From Microbacterium yannicii (GTDB lineage Bacteria > Actinomycetota > Actinomycetes > Actinomycetales > Microbacteriaceae), in assembly GCF_024055635.1 (NCBI RefSeq), contig NZ_JAMXMB010000014.1:1-64000 (forward strand): a stretch of 64,000 nt of DNA, in the 5' to 3' direction. Shown here one piece after another: positions 35,832-44,810 of the stretch (the stretch's first letter is position 1; each line of letters begins with the position of its first letter). The notes under the pieces were generated by a model. That model was not told where the DNA came from. It searched no databases and saw only the letters and a program-made list of their open reading frames with translations. A program made the position numbers and the translations under genes.

Positions 35832-36781
35832 TGTCGGCGTCGCTGCAGACCCCGGGCGTCGCGCGGCCCGTGCCCGAGGCGGCGACCGTCGCAGTCGCCA
35901 TGCCGAAGCGCTCCGGCTGGCGCCGCTCTTTCGCGCGTCCCAAGACGCTCGTGGGCCGGATCGTCCTGACGATCGTCCTCGTCGGGTTCGGGCTGCTGTT
36001 CCTGTACCCGTTCCTGTGGCTGCTGTCGGCGAGCCTGAAGCCGCGCGGCGAGGTCTTCGACAACGCGCTCATCCCGAAGACGTGGATGCCCGAGAACTAC
36101 GTCCAGGTGTGGAACCAGCTGCCCCTGCTCAGCTGGCTGTGGAACAGCGTCGTCATCGCGCTGCTGGCAGCGGGAACGGTGGCGATCTCGAGCTCGGTCG
36201 TCGCGTTCGGACTCGCGTACTTCAAGTTCCCGGGTCGCGGTCTGCTGTTCGGACTCGTGCTCGCCACGATGATGCTGCCCGGCGCCGTCACGATGATCCC
36301 GATCTACCTCATCTGGAAGCAGACGGGATTCCTGGGCACGTGGGTGCCGCTGTGGGGGATGAACCTGTTCGGCTCGGCGTTCTACATCTTCCTGCAGCGC
36401 CAGTTCTTCCTCGGTCTGCCCAAAGAGCTCTTCGAGGCGGCGCGCCTGGACGGCGCCAGCTATTGGGGCCTGTTCTGGCGCATCGCGATGCCGCTGTCGA
36501 TCCCGTCGTTCATCATCGTGTTCCTCTTCGAGTTCCAGGCCAGCTGGAACAACCTGCAGGCCGCGCTGATCTACCTCAATGCCGGCTCGGTCGACGAATT
36601 CACCGCGCCGCTGGGCATCGCCTACGCCATGACGAAATACAGCCCGACCGCCGGCGGCCAGGGCGACTACCAGTACGTCATGGTCGCGTCGTTCCTCGTC
36701 ACGCTGCCGATGCTCATCATCTTCGCGTTCGGCCAGCGCTACTTCATCGAGGGCGTGGCGACGCAGGGCAGGAAGGGATGA
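35831..36781 (+). CDS. Carbohydrate ABC transporter permease, MalG/UgpE type
   Basis: A 316-residue second permease with six transmembrane segments and the EAA loop FEAARLDGASYWGLFWRIAMP. The long cytoplasmic N-terminus and the LWLLSASLKPRGEVF segment after helix 1 are typical of MalG-type subunits. Its ATG overlaps the stop of the first permease gene (TGATG), so the two are made in equal amounts. The sugar transported cannot be predicted from the sequence; oligosaccharides are likely for this family. Confidence 0.92.
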   Translation: MSASLQTPGVARPVPEAATVAVAMPKRSGWRRSFARPKTLVGRIVLTIVLVGFGLLFLYPFLWLLSASLKPRGEVFDNALIPKTWMPENYVQVWNQLPLLSWLWNSVVIALLAAGTVAISSSVVAFGLAYFKFPGRGLLFGLVLATMMLPGAVTMIPIYLIWKQTGFLGTWVPLWGMNLFGSAFYIFLQRQFFLGLPKELFEAARLDGASYWGLFWRIAMPLSIPSFIIVFLFEFQASWNNLQAALIYLNAGSVDEFTAPLGIAYAMTKYSPTAGGQGDYQYVMVASFLVTLPMLIIFAFGQRYFIEGVATQGRKG

Positions 36782-36869
36782 GACGGATGCCGCGCCGCGG
36801 CCGGCATCGATTCCAGAACGCACACATCACAAACCAATGAATACGCGGGCAGTGCCGTCGTCGCGGCGC

Positions 36870-36917
36870 GTGGGCAAGAAGGGTCCGTGTGGAGGCTCCC
36901 ACATCGGACCCGCCCAC
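36870..36917 (+). other. Stem-loop between permease and binding-protein genes
   Basis: GGGTCCGTGTGG (36881-36892) pairs with CCACATCGGACCC (36899-36911) apart from one bulged base, and an outer GTGGGC/GCCCAC stem extends it. It lies 43 bases before the binding-protein ATG. It could be an attenuator or an mRNA-stabilising structure that lets the binding protein be expressed at a different level from the permeases. Confidence 0.55.
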
Positions 36918-36959
36918 GGCGAGGCGGCGACGGAGCCGCCCCGATCGAAAGGGAAACAG

Positions 36960-38327
36960 ATGCGCACGCGCATGATCGGGATCGCCGCTCTGGCGGCATC
37001 CGCTGTCCTCCTCACCGGGTGCGGCGGGGGCGGAAACGGTGGCGGGGGCACGGGCGGCGACGTCGACTTCGACGCCGAGCCGAGCGGGTCTCTCACCGCA
37101 TGGGGGTTCGAGAACGCCGACGACGTCGGTCAGTCGAGGCTGGACCATGCGGAGGAGCAGCTGAGCGACGTCGACGTCGAACTCGACGCGACCGCCTTCG
37201 ACGCGCAGAAGTTCACCACGCGCATCGCGAGCGGCGACGTGCCCGACGTCGTGCAGATGGATCGGCGGTACGTGACCCAGTACGCCGCGCAGGACCTGAT
37301 CATGCCGCTGGACGACTGCTTCAGCGCGCACGACGTCACGCCCGACGACTACTGGTACCCGTTCGTCGTCGACGACGTGCGCTACGACGACGAGATCTGG
37401 GCGGTGCCGCAGTTCTACCAGCCGCCGGCGATCATCCTGAACAAGCGCGTGATGGACCAGGCGGGCGTCACCAACGAGGAGATCGACACCTCCAACCCTG
37501 ACGCACTCCTGGGCGCGATCAGCAAGATGTACCAGGAATCCGGCGGCGTCCCGTCGCGACTGGGCTTCGACCCGGTCTCGACCGGTCAGGCGCCGCTGTG
37601 GATCCTCGGCATGGGCGGGCAGCTCACCGATGAAGACGGCAAACCGACGCTGGACGACCCGAGCAACGTCGCCGGCATCGACATCCTCAAGCAGATCAAC
37701 GACGCGCAGGGCGGCTACGCCTCGGTGAAGAGCTTCACGGACTCGTTCGACACGTTCGGCGAGGAGAACCAGTTCGTCAAGGACCAGGTGGGTGCGCAGG
37801 TCGACGCCCAGTGGTACCCGAACGTGCTGTCGCCGTATGTCGACCAGCTCCAGATCGAGGCCGTGCCGTTCAAGGACAGCGAGGGCAACCCCTTCTCGGT
37901 CGCCGGCGGTTCGGCGTTCGTCATCCCGGTGGGTTCGAAGAACCCCACCGCAGCGTGCGCGTGGATGATCGACCTGACCAGCGAGGATGCGTGGAACGCG
38001 GCCGGCGAGGCTCGCGCCGCGACGCGCGAGGATGACGGCGGCATCAACACCGGCCTGTTCACCGGCTCGCCCGGTCCGGACCAGTCGATCCGCGAGCAGT
38101 ACGTCGTCGAGAGCGGCAACGCCGGGTTCGACCAGACCATCGCGACGTACTACGACGTGCTGGACTACGGACAGTCGTTCGGCTCGTCACCGGCCGGCCA
38201 GGACATCCAGAACGAACTGAACAATGCCGTCACGGCGGCGCTCCTCGGCGACAAGACGCCGGAAGAGGCGCTCGCCGATGCGCAGGCAGCGGCCATCCGC
38301 GCGTACGAGAACGCGACCGGGGGCTGA
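36960..38327 (+). CDS. Sugar-binding lipoprotein of the ABC transporter
   Basis: A 455-residue extracellular solute-binding protein. A lipoprotein signal peptide ends at the lipobox LTGC (Cys21), followed by a Gly-rich linker, so it is anchored to the outer face of the membrane. The body has the family-1 solute-binding layout (SLTAWGFENAD, then FTTRIASGDVPDVVQMD, then SVAGGSAFVIPVGSKNPTAA). It delivers sugar to the two permeases upstream. ATG 36960 follows AAAGGGAAACAG. Being placed after the permeases, with a 178-base gap and a stem-loop, it may have its own promoter. Confidence 0.93.
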   Translation: MRTRMIGIAALAASAVLLTGCGGGGNGGGGTGGDVDFDAEPSGSLTAWGFENADDVGQSRLDHAEEQLSDVDVELDATAFDAQKFTTRIASGDVPDVVQMDRRYVTQYAAQDLIMPLDDCFSAHDVTPDDYWYPFVVDDVRYDDEIWAVPQFYQPPAIILNKRVMDQAGVTNEEIDTSNPDALLGAISKMYQESGGVPSRLGFDPVSTGQAPLWILGMGGQLTDEDGKPTLDDPSNVAGIDILKQINDAQGGYASVKSFTDSFDTFGEENQFVKDQVGAQVDAQWYPNVLSPYVDQLQIEAVPFKDSEGNPFSVAGGSAFVIPVGSKNPTAACAWMIDLTSEDAWNAAGEARAATREDDGGINTGLFTGSPGPDQSIREQYVVESGNAGFDQTIATYYDVLDYGQSFGSSPAGQDIQNELNNAVTAALLGDKTPEEALADAQAAAIRAYENATGG

Positions 38328-38350
38328 TCCGCCGCGCGAGACTCCTTGGC

Positions 38351-38389
38351 GGGACGGGCGGGCCGGCTCCGGTCGGCCCGTCCCGTCCC
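38351..38389. terminator. Bidirectional terminator hairpin
   Basis: GGGACGGGCGGGCCG (38351-38365) pairs with the downstream arm 38374-38389 over 15 bp with a single bulged T. It lies between the convergent binding-protein and CorA genes, 24 bases from the first stop codon. Confidence 0.75.
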
Positions 38390-38424
38390 CATCCCTGCGA
38401 GGCCGGACCTGCGCTCCGTCGCGG

Positions 38425-39423
38425 TTAGAGCCAGTGGCGTTTGCGGAACACCCAGTAGAGGGTGACGCTGGTCGCCGCCATGAGCGCGAGTGCCATGGGG
38501 TAGCCGAGCGGCCATTCCAGTTCGGGCATGTACACGAAGTTCATGCCGTAGATCGTGCCGACGAGTGTGGGACCGAAGAGGATCGCGGCCCAGCCGGAGA
38601 TCTTCTTCACCTGTTCGTTCTGCTGCAGCGCGGTGTCGGTCTGGCGCTGCGTGACGATCGTCGCGTTGACGGTGAGGGCGTTCTCGAGGATCGAGCGGAA
38701 CGCGGCGGCCTTGTCGATGATCCGCAGCGCGTGGTCGTGCACGTCGCGCAGCGACCGCTGCAACTCGAGGTCGACCTCGTACTTCGGCGCCCCGCGCTGG
38801 AGGGCGTCGAGCATCTCCGCGAGCGGCGCGACCGCGCGCTGCAGGGTGATGACCTCGCGCGACAGGTCGTAGATGCGCTTGGAGAGCGTGACCCCGCCGT
38901 TCTCGAACAGCGCGTCCTCGATTTCGTCGATGTCGTTCTCGACGCCCTCGATCACCGGCCAATACTCGTCCACCACCTCGTCGAGGATGGCGTAGAGCAC
39001 GGCCTCCGGCCCGAGGGCGAGCAGCTTCGGGTCGCCCTCCATGCGGTGGCGCACCCGGCTCAGATCGGGCGACTCGGCGTGGCGGATGGTCACGATGAAG
39101 TCGGGGCCGACGAACACGTGCAGCTCGCCGAACTCGACGGTCTCGGTTTCGTCGATGTACCGGGCGGGCCGCAGCACGATGAAGAGGATGTCGCCGTACC
39201 GCTCCAGCTTCGACCGCTGGTGACCCGTCAGGGCGTCCTCGACGGCCAGCGCGTGCAGCGAGAACTCGTCGGCGACCTGGGCGATCTCCTCGGGGGTGGG
39301 GCGGAACAGCCCGATCCAGGCCATTCCGTGCTGGGCGCGCGTGTACTCGAAGGTCTCGGCCAGACTCGTCGGATTCTTGATCCGTTGTCCGGCGACGTAC
39401 ACGCCGTTGTCGACGATGGGCAT
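38425..39423 (-). CDS. CorA-type magnesium/divalent cation channel
   Basis: A 332-residue protein with a large cytoplasmic N-terminal domain and two C-terminal transmembrane helices. The selectivity signature at the end of the first helix is GTIYGMNFVYMPELEW (GMN motif). The N-terminal part has the usual acidic alpha/beta sandwich and long stalk helix. CorA forms a pentameric Mg2+ channel gated by intracellular Mg2+; some relatives carry Zn2+, Co2+ or Ni2+. The ATG at 39423 has GGAGG about eight bases upstream and is preferred to a start 12 codons earlier. It stands alone between convergent and divergent neighbours. Confidence 0.92.
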   Translation of the reverse strand: MPIVDNGVYVAGQRIKNPTSLAETFEYTRAQHGMAWIGLFRPTPEEIAQVADEFSLHALAVEDALTGHQRSKLERYGDILFIVLRPARYIDETETVEFGELHVFVGPDFIVTIRHAESPDLSRVRHRMEGDPKLLALGPEAVLYAILDEVVDEYWPVIEGVENDIDEIEDALFENGGVTLSKRIYDLSREVITLQRAVAPLAEMLDALQRGAPKYEVDLELQRSLRDVHDHALRIIDKAAAFRSILENALTVNATIVTQRQTDTALQQNEQVKKISGWAAILFGPTLVGTIYGMNFVYMPELEWPLGYPMALALMAATSVTLYWVFRKRHWL

Positions 39424-39533
39424 CGGGCCATCCTCCCTCGCCGGCGGGCGACCCGGCAACGATCCTCACAGTATCCGGACGGACGGATGCCGCGGCCCTG
39501 TGCCGCGTCGGCGGTCGTCGGTACCCTGCCCTC

Positions 39534-40505
39534 ATGTCCACGCCGCGACCCGTGCTCGACTGGCTGCTCGACGCCGACCCCGCGCTGCGCTGGCAGGTCG
39601 AGCGTGACCTCGCCGGCGCCCCGCCCGATGTCTGGGAGGCCACGCGCGCCCGGGTCGCGACCGAGGGCTTCGGCGCCCGGCTCCTCGCCGAGCAGGACGC
39701 CGACGGCCAATGGGCCGGCGGCGCCTTCTTCCCGTCGGGATTCTTCGGCAGCGCCGAGTCGGAGGCGCCGGGTCAGCCGTGGGTCGCGACGACGTGGGTG
39801 CTCAAAGACCTCCGGGAGTGGGGCGTGGATGCCGCCGTGCTCGAGGGGACCGCTGCGAGGCTCGCGACGAACAGCCGGTGGGAGTACGAGGACCTGCCGT
39901 ACTGGGGCGGCGAGGTCGACGTCTGCATCAACTCATACACGCTCGCCACCGGCGCCTGGCTCGGCGCCGATGTGTCCAAGCTCGCGGCGTGGTTCCCCGA
40001 GCATCGCCTCGCCGACGGCGGGTGGAATTGCGAGGCCGAAGAGGGCGACTCCGTCCGCTCGTCGTTCCACTCGACGCTGAACGCGGTGCGGGGCATGCTC
40101 GCGTACGAGCGGATCACGAGCGACACGAGCCTGCGCGAGGCGCGCCACGGCGGGGAGGAGTACCTGCTGTCGCGGCGGTTGATGTTCCGCGCGTCGACCG
40201 GTGAGCCGGTGGGCGACTTCGTGACCCGCTTCGTGTATCCCAACCGGCACCGCTACAGCGCGCTGGCTGCCCTCGACCACTTCCGCGACGTCGCGCTGCT
40301 CGAAGGCACGCCGCCCGACCCCCGGCTGGCGGAGGCGATCGAGGTGGTGCGCGCTGCCCGACAGCGGGACGGCACGTGGCTCCAGACGACGCCCCTACCC
40401 GGGCGGACCTGGTTCGACGTCGACGCCGGCGAGGGGGAGCCGTCGCGCTGGCTCACCCTGATGGGCACCCGCGTGCTCGACTGGTGGGACTCGTCGGCCG
40501 CCTGA
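39534..40505 (+). CDS. Squalene cyclase/prenyltransferase-like alpha-barrel protein
   Basis: A 323-residue soluble protein made of repeated helical segments with the Gln-Trp-type pattern DADGQWAGGAFF and DGGWNCEAEEGD, as in squalene cyclase/prenyltransferase toroids. It is about half the length of a true squalene-hopene cyclase and lacks the DxDD catalytic motif, so it is not a triterpene cyclase. Such proteins are common and uncharacterised in actinobacteria. ATG 39534 is used; no strong ribosome binding site is present. It stands between divergent corA and the protease gene. Confidence 0.75.
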   Translation: MSTPRPVLDWLLDADPALRWQVERDLAGAPPDVWEATRARVATEGFGARLLAEQDADGQWAGGAFFPSGFFGSAESEAPGQPWVATTWVLKDLREWGVDAAVLEGTAARLATNSRWEYEDLPYWGGEVDVCINSYTLATGAWLGADVSKLAAWFPEHRLADGGWNCEAEEGDSVRSSFHSTLNAVRGMLAYERITSDTSLREARHGGEEYLLSRRLMFRASTGEPVGDFVTRFVYPNRHRYSALAALDHFRDVALLEGTPPDPRLAEAIEVVRAARQRDGTWLQTTPLPGRTWFDVDAGEGEPSRWLTLMGTRVLDWWDSSAA

Positions 40506-40604
40506 CCGCCGATACTCGCCGCCCCGTCGCCCGCCGCGGGTGGGGCGCCTTCCGCCGTCGGCGAACGCGGGCCGCGGCATCCGTCACGGGTCGACACTTG
40601 TCGC

Positions 40605-41528
40605 ATGGACGACAGCGAGGCGTTCGACGCCTACTCATCGACGGTGATGCGCGTCGCGCAGACCGTGCTGCCCTCGGTCGCAGCCGTGAGCGTGCGCACC
40701 CGTCAGGGGATGGGCGCGGGGAGCGCCTCGGTCATCACCGACGAGGGACACCTCCTCACCAGCGCTCATGTGGTCGAGGGCGCGGTCGGCGTCGAAGTCG
40801 CGTTCCCCGACGGCACCGTGGCGGCGGCATCCGTCGTCGGCGCCGACCCGCTCTCGGACCTGGCCGTGCTGCACGCCGACGGACCGACGCCTCCGCCCGT
40901 GAGGATGGGGGACGCCGCAGCCCTCGGAGTCGGTCAACTGGTGGTCGCACTCGGCAACCCGCGAGGCTTCTCGGGCAGCGTGACGGCCGGCATCGTGTCG
41001 GCGCTCGGACGATCGCTTCCGACGCGCTCGGGACGCGTGATCGACGAGGTCATCCAGACGGATGCCGCGCTCAACCCCGGCAACAGCGGCGGTGTCCTCG
41101 CGGACAGCTCCGGCCGGATGATCGGCGTGAACACGGCGGTCGCCGGCATCGGCCTGGGGCTCGCCGTGCCCATCAATGCCACGACCCGCGAGATCATCGA
41201 CGCCCTGCGCAGGACCGGGCGCGTGCGACGCGCCTGGCTGGGCATCGCCGGTGCGACCGTGCCGCTCGGCCCCGACGTGGCGGTCAAAGCAGGAGCGAGG
41301 GTCGGGATGCAGGTGGTCTCCGTCGCGCCGAACAGCCCCGCGGCCGCGGCCGGCGCGCGCGCCGGCGACATCGTGCTGTCACTGGACGGCGTCGCGATCG
41401 CCGACCCCACCGCCTTGCAGCGGCGCATGGTGGCGGGAGCGATCGGGCGGCGGATGGAGATGACCGTCTGGCGCAACGGGGCTCTCGTCGATGTGGTGGT
41501 CGAGCCCGAGGAGCTCCGCGTCGGCTGA
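40605..41528 (+). CDS. HtrA/DegP-like trypsin-fold serine protease with PDZ domain, apparently cytoplasmic
   Basis: A 307-residue protease. The catalytic triad is H (LTSAHVV), D (PLSDLAVL) and S (NPGNSGG), all in the usual HtrA context. A C-terminal PDZ domain starts near residue 205 (AWLGIAG) and contains AAAAGARAGDIVLSLDG. Unlike the typical actinobacterial HtrA, which has a transmembrane helix, and DegP, which has a signal peptide, the N-terminus (MDDSEAFDAYSSTVMRVAQ) shows neither. It may therefore act inside the cell, or leave by an unknown route. It has no operon partner. Confidence 0.88.
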   Translation: MDDSEAFDAYSSTVMRVAQTVLPSVAAVSVRTRQGMGAGSASVITDEGHLLTSAHVVEGAVGVEVAFPDGTVAAASVVGADPLSDLAVLHADGPTPPPVRMGDAAALGVGQLVVALGNPRGFSGSVTAGIVSALGRSLPTRSGRVIDEVIQTDAALNPGNSGGVLADSSGRMIGVNTAVAGIGLGLAVPINATTREIIDALRRTGRVRRAWLGIAGATVPLGPDVAVKAGARVGMQVVSVAPNSPAAAAGARAGDIVLSLDGVAIADPTALQRRMVAGAIGRRMEMTVWRNGALVDVVVEPEELRVG

Positions 41529-41573
41529 GCCAGGGCGAGCGGGAGCCAGCCGGTGCGCCTGCGTGTCGCCGGA

Positions 41574-43229
41574 TCAGTCGTCGACATCTCCCTCGGCCAG
41601 GCGCCCGGTGCCGACAGACTCCGGCAGTTCACCCGGACGGAACCTCGGCAGCCGGCTCGCCGGGACGATCGCGAGCGCGCTGACGCCGGAGAGGATCAGC
41701 AGGCCGATCTTCAGCGCGCTGAGGCGCGCCTCCTCGTTGAGCGCCACGGCGGCATCGACCTGCTCAGCGGTCGCGTCCGTCTGCTCGGTCAGCGTCGCCT
41801 CGAGGCGATCGTTGCTGATGAAGTTCACGTTGTCGAGATCGACCTGCGAGACGAGCTCGGGCGACAGCTCCGGGTGCTCGACCAATGAGCCGACGACGTT
41901 GAGGCTCAGGATGCCGACGAGGAGCGCCCCCGAGACGGCCGTTCCCACCGCCGAGGCGAGGTTCTGCGTGGTGCCGCGCACCGACCCGACGTCGCCGGCC
42001 AGCTCCTTCGGCGATGCGGTGACGAGAACGTTGAAGACGAGCGTCACGAGCGCGCCCTGCCCGACGCCGAAGACGAACAGGCCCAGGATCGTCGGAAGCG
42101 TCTCCCAGTTGTTGGTGACGACGATCGAGAGCCAGATCAGGGCGATCGTCGTGAGCCCGAACGAGAACATCCCGATCGTCCGCGGCGTGAAGCGCCGGTA
42201 GAACCGCACCACCAGCATGGCGGTGAAGAAGACGGTCAGGTTGAAGGGCAGCATCGCCAGGGACGTGTCGAACGGCGTCCGGCCCTGGACGATCTGGATG
42301 TACAGCGGAATCGTGAAGTTGAGGGCCGCCTCCAGGCTCACCACGATGAACATCGCATAGACGGCGGCCCGCTCACGCGACGATCCGAAGACCGAGAGGC
42401 TCACGAGTGGAACCTTGCCGGCTTTCGTCCGCCGCCGCGTCCACAGGAAGAAGAGCTGGACGAGCACCACGCCGATGAGGATCAGCACGGGGGCGGGCGA
42501 GACGCCGGCGATGTCGAACGGGGCGGCCGGGCGCGCGAGCAGGAGCCCCCAGTTGTTGAGGTTGTTGACACCGAGCGTGAGCGAGACGATACCCAGGCCG
42601 ATCAACACCGCGGCGACGACGTCGATCTTGATCGCCGGGTTCCCCGGCAGTCCGCGCAGCCAGAAGCTCAGGATGAAGACCGCCACCGCGAGCACGAGCA
42701 CCACGATGAAGACCTGGCGCCACCCGACGAGCGTCGCCAGCGTGCCTCCGATGAGGAACGCGCTGACGCCGGCCAGGGCGCGCGCTGAGCCGAGGGAGCC
42801 GATCGCCGTCTCCTGCTGGCCTCCCCGGTAGTTCTCGGCGATCAGGGCCACCAGCGAGGGCACGATGATGGCTGCCGATGCGCCCGCGAGCGCTTGGGCG
42901 AAGATGACGTACCCGACGGACGGGCCGAAGATCATGACCAGGGCTGAGACGGCGAAGAGGGCGACGACGACGCGGAAGACCCTCACCCACCCCACCCGCT
43001 GGCCGATCTTGGCGCCCACCATGACGAGAGCCGCGACGACGAGCCCGTACGTCACGATCGCGGTGCTGACATCGGTCGGGGGCACGCCGAACGTCTCGAC
43101 CATGCCGCCGAGGGAGACGGGCAGCGCTGCGACGTTGTACGACATCAGGATCTGAGCCAGGAAGAGGCCGATCATCGGCACCCAGGAAGCCCGAGAGGCG
43201 GTCACGCTGACGTTCTGCGTTGCGGTCAT
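41574..43229 (-). CDS. MFS transporter, 14-TM type, coupled to glutaminase
   Basis: A 551-residue membrane protein with about 14 hydrophobic segments. The helix 2-3 loop is GAKIGQRVGWVRVFR and helix 5 has GVSAFLIGGTLA. A large hydrophilic loop (about residues 455-505, rich in Glu, Asp and Gln) precedes the last helix. It resembles DHA2-type carriers, but motif A is weak, so drug export is not assured. AGGAGG precedes the ATG at 43229, which overlaps the glutaminase stop by 4 bp. The pairing with glutaminase suggests transport of glutamine, glutamate or a related amide/acid. Confidence 0.85.
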   Translation of the reverse strand: MTATQNVSVTASRASWVPMIGLFLAQILMSYNVAALPVSLGGMVETFGVPPTDVSTAIVTYGLVVAALVMVGAKIGQRVGWVRVFRVVVALFAVSALVMIFGPSVGYVIFAQALAGASAAIIVPSLVALIAENYRGGQQETAIGSLGSARALAGVSAFLIGGTLATLVGWRQVFIVVLVLAVAVFILSFWLRGLPGNPAIKIDVVAAVLIGLGIVSLTLGVNNLNNWGLLLARPAAPFDIAGVSPAPVLILIGVVLVQLFFLWTRRRTKAGKVPLVSLSVFGSSRERAAVYAMFIVVSLEAALNFTIPLYIQIVQGRTPFDTSLAMLPFNLTVFFTAMLVVRFYRRFTPRTIGMFSFGLTTIALIWLSIVVTNNWETLPTILGLFVFGVGQGALVTLVFNVLVTASPKELAGDVGSVRGTTQNLASAVGTAVSGALLVGILSLNVVGSLVEHPELSPELVSQVDLDNVNFISNDRLEATLTEQTDATAEQVDAAVALNEEARLSALKIGLLILSGVSALAIVPASRLPRFRPGELPESVGTGRLAEGDVDD

Positions 43230-44254
43230 TTCGAGGATCCTCCTGAGAAGTGCGAGCTCGAGGCGAAGATGTTGAGACCGAGGGCTCGCGACAGATAAGC
43301 CGTGGCCACTTGGCCGCGAATGCTGTTCCCGGCGGAATCGAGTGGTGGCGAGTACGTTCCGATGCCGACCTTGCCGGGGGCGACGGTCACGAGCCCGCCG
43401 GCGACGCCGGACTTGCCCGGGAGCCCGATCTCGTAGAGCCACTCGCCCGACCGCTCGTAGAGGCCGGTGGCCGCGAGTACCGCCAGAAGGTCGCGACAGA
43501 CCGAGGCGGACACCACCCTTTCACCGCTGAGGGGATTGACGCCGCCGTCGGCGAGCGTGGCGCCCATCACCGCGAGGTCGCGGGCGTCGACGAGCAACGA
43601 GCACTGCCGCGTATACACATCGACCACCTCGATGGGGTCGACGTGGATGCGGCCGTAGCTCTCGAGGAGCTGCGCGATCGCGCGGTTACGGTGATTGGTC
43701 GCGGCCTCCGACCGGTACACGTCTTCGTCGACGACCAGCTGACGACCCGCGAATCGCGAGAGACCGGACCGCACCGTCTCCCACTTGTCGTCGGCGGTGC
43801 GTCCGGGTACCAGTGCCGTCGTCGCGAGAGCGCCGGCGTTGACCATGGGATTCATCGGGTGGCCGTCGTTGAGCTCGATCGCGACGACAGAGTTGAAGGG
43901 CAGCCCGGTGTTGTTGACGCCGATCACGTCGAAGGCCTTCTCGTGTCCGAGCGCGTCGCAGACGAGCGCGTAGACGAATGCCTTCGATATCGACTGGATG
44001 GAGAACGGGACGCGGGTGTCACCGACTTCGTGCAGGCCACCGTCGACGTCGGCGACGCACACACCGAAGCTCTCGGGGTCCGCCTCGGCGAGGATCGGGA
44101 TGTAGTCCGCCACCATGCCCTCCCGATGGGAGCTTGCGCGGCGGTGTGCGGCGACGACGACCTCGTCTATGCGATCGCTCGGCGGAAGGGACCCGGTCGC
44201 CGCGCGCTGCTCGACATCGGCTACGTCCAGATCGCTCTCCCGCACAGAGCCCAC
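43226..44254 (-). CDS. glsA: Glutaminase (GlsA family)
   Basis: A serine-type glutaminase of about 342 residues that converts L-glutamine to L-glutamate and ammonia in the cytoplasm. The beta-lactamase-like SxxK motif is S88-K91 (FSIQSISKAF); other family blocks are LPFNSVVAIELNDGHPMNPMVNAGA, ATNHRNRAIA and LPGKSGVAGG. The start is uncertain: GTG 44254 has GGTGGGG seven bases upstream, GTG 44245 is close by, and the open frame continues to 44371. Glutaminases of this type help acid resistance by releasing ammonia. The 4-bp overlap with the MFS gene makes a two-gene operon. Confidence 0.92.
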   Translation of the reverse strand: MGSVRESDLDVADVEQRAATGSLPPSDRIDEVVVAAHRRASSHREGMVADYIPILAEADPESFGVCVADVDGGLHEVGDTRVPFSIQSISKAFVYALVCDALGHEKAFDVIGVNNTGLPFNSVVAIELNDGHPMNPMVNAGALATTALVPGRTADDKWETVRSGLSRFAGRQLVVDEDVYRSEAATNHRNRAIAQLLESYGRIHVDPIEVVDVYTRQCSLLVDARDLAVMGATLADGGVNPLSGERVVSASVCRDLLAVLAATGLYERSGEWLYEIGLPGKSGVAGGLVTVAPGKVGIGTYSPPLDSAGNSIRGQVATAYLSRALGLNIFASSSHFSGGSSK

Positions 44255-44388
44255 AGTAGGACCCCACCAGCTCGCATGGTCGCGGGGGCGTGCATGCGGC
44301 GAGTCGAGCGCGATGCGTCCGGTGCGTGAGACACGGCCTATCGACGGCGATTCCACGGCTGGGCTCACCACCCGGGATACTGGGACGC

Positions 44389-44658
44389 ATGTCCTCCTCT
44401 GTCGAACGCCGCTCCAACCCGACGGCCTGGGCCGCGTTCTGGGTTGCGCTGGCCGGCCTCGTGCTCATGCCCATCCCCCTGTTCATCGGGCTGATCCTGG
44501 GTGGCGGTCTTTCCATCATCGCCGCGGTGCTCGCCGTGATCGCCCTCCTCAAGGGACTGGCCCGCAACGGCAAGGGCATCGCCCCCGTCGTGTTCGCCGC
44601 GATCTTCATCGCACTCACGTGGGGCGGCATCTCGATCGGCGGCGGCACCGTCTGGTAA
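44389..44658 (+). CDS. Small two- or three-helix membrane protein (DUF4190-like)
   Basis: An 89-residue protein with hydrophobic segments at about residues 13-32, 38-55 and 66-85, joined by a short basic loop (GLARNGKG). The NPTAWAAFWVALAGLVLMP start resembles DUF4190 and similar small actinobacterial membrane proteins of unknown role. It is divergent from glsA; ATG 44389 follows GGGACGC, a weak ribosome binding site. Confidence 0.7.
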   Translation: MSSSVERRSNPTAWAAFWVALAGLVLMPIPLFIGLILGGGLSIIAAVLAVIALLKGLARNGKGIAPVVFAAIFIALTWGGISIGGGTVW

Positions 44659-44810
44659 GCCCCGTGCGGGCCTGACCCGGCCGCCCGGCAAACCGAAGCG
44701 CCGGGGGCCTCGAGCCGGTACAGCTCGCCGTCCTCTCCGATGCGCTCGCCGCAGTGGCGCCCGATGAGGGCAACGATGTCGAGCCGCGTTGAGCCGCTGC
44801 GGGACCGGCC

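Noticed and set aside
39534-40505. Squalene-hopene cyclase
   Set aside because: The protein is about half the length and lacks the DxDD motif, so triterpene cyclisation is not supported.
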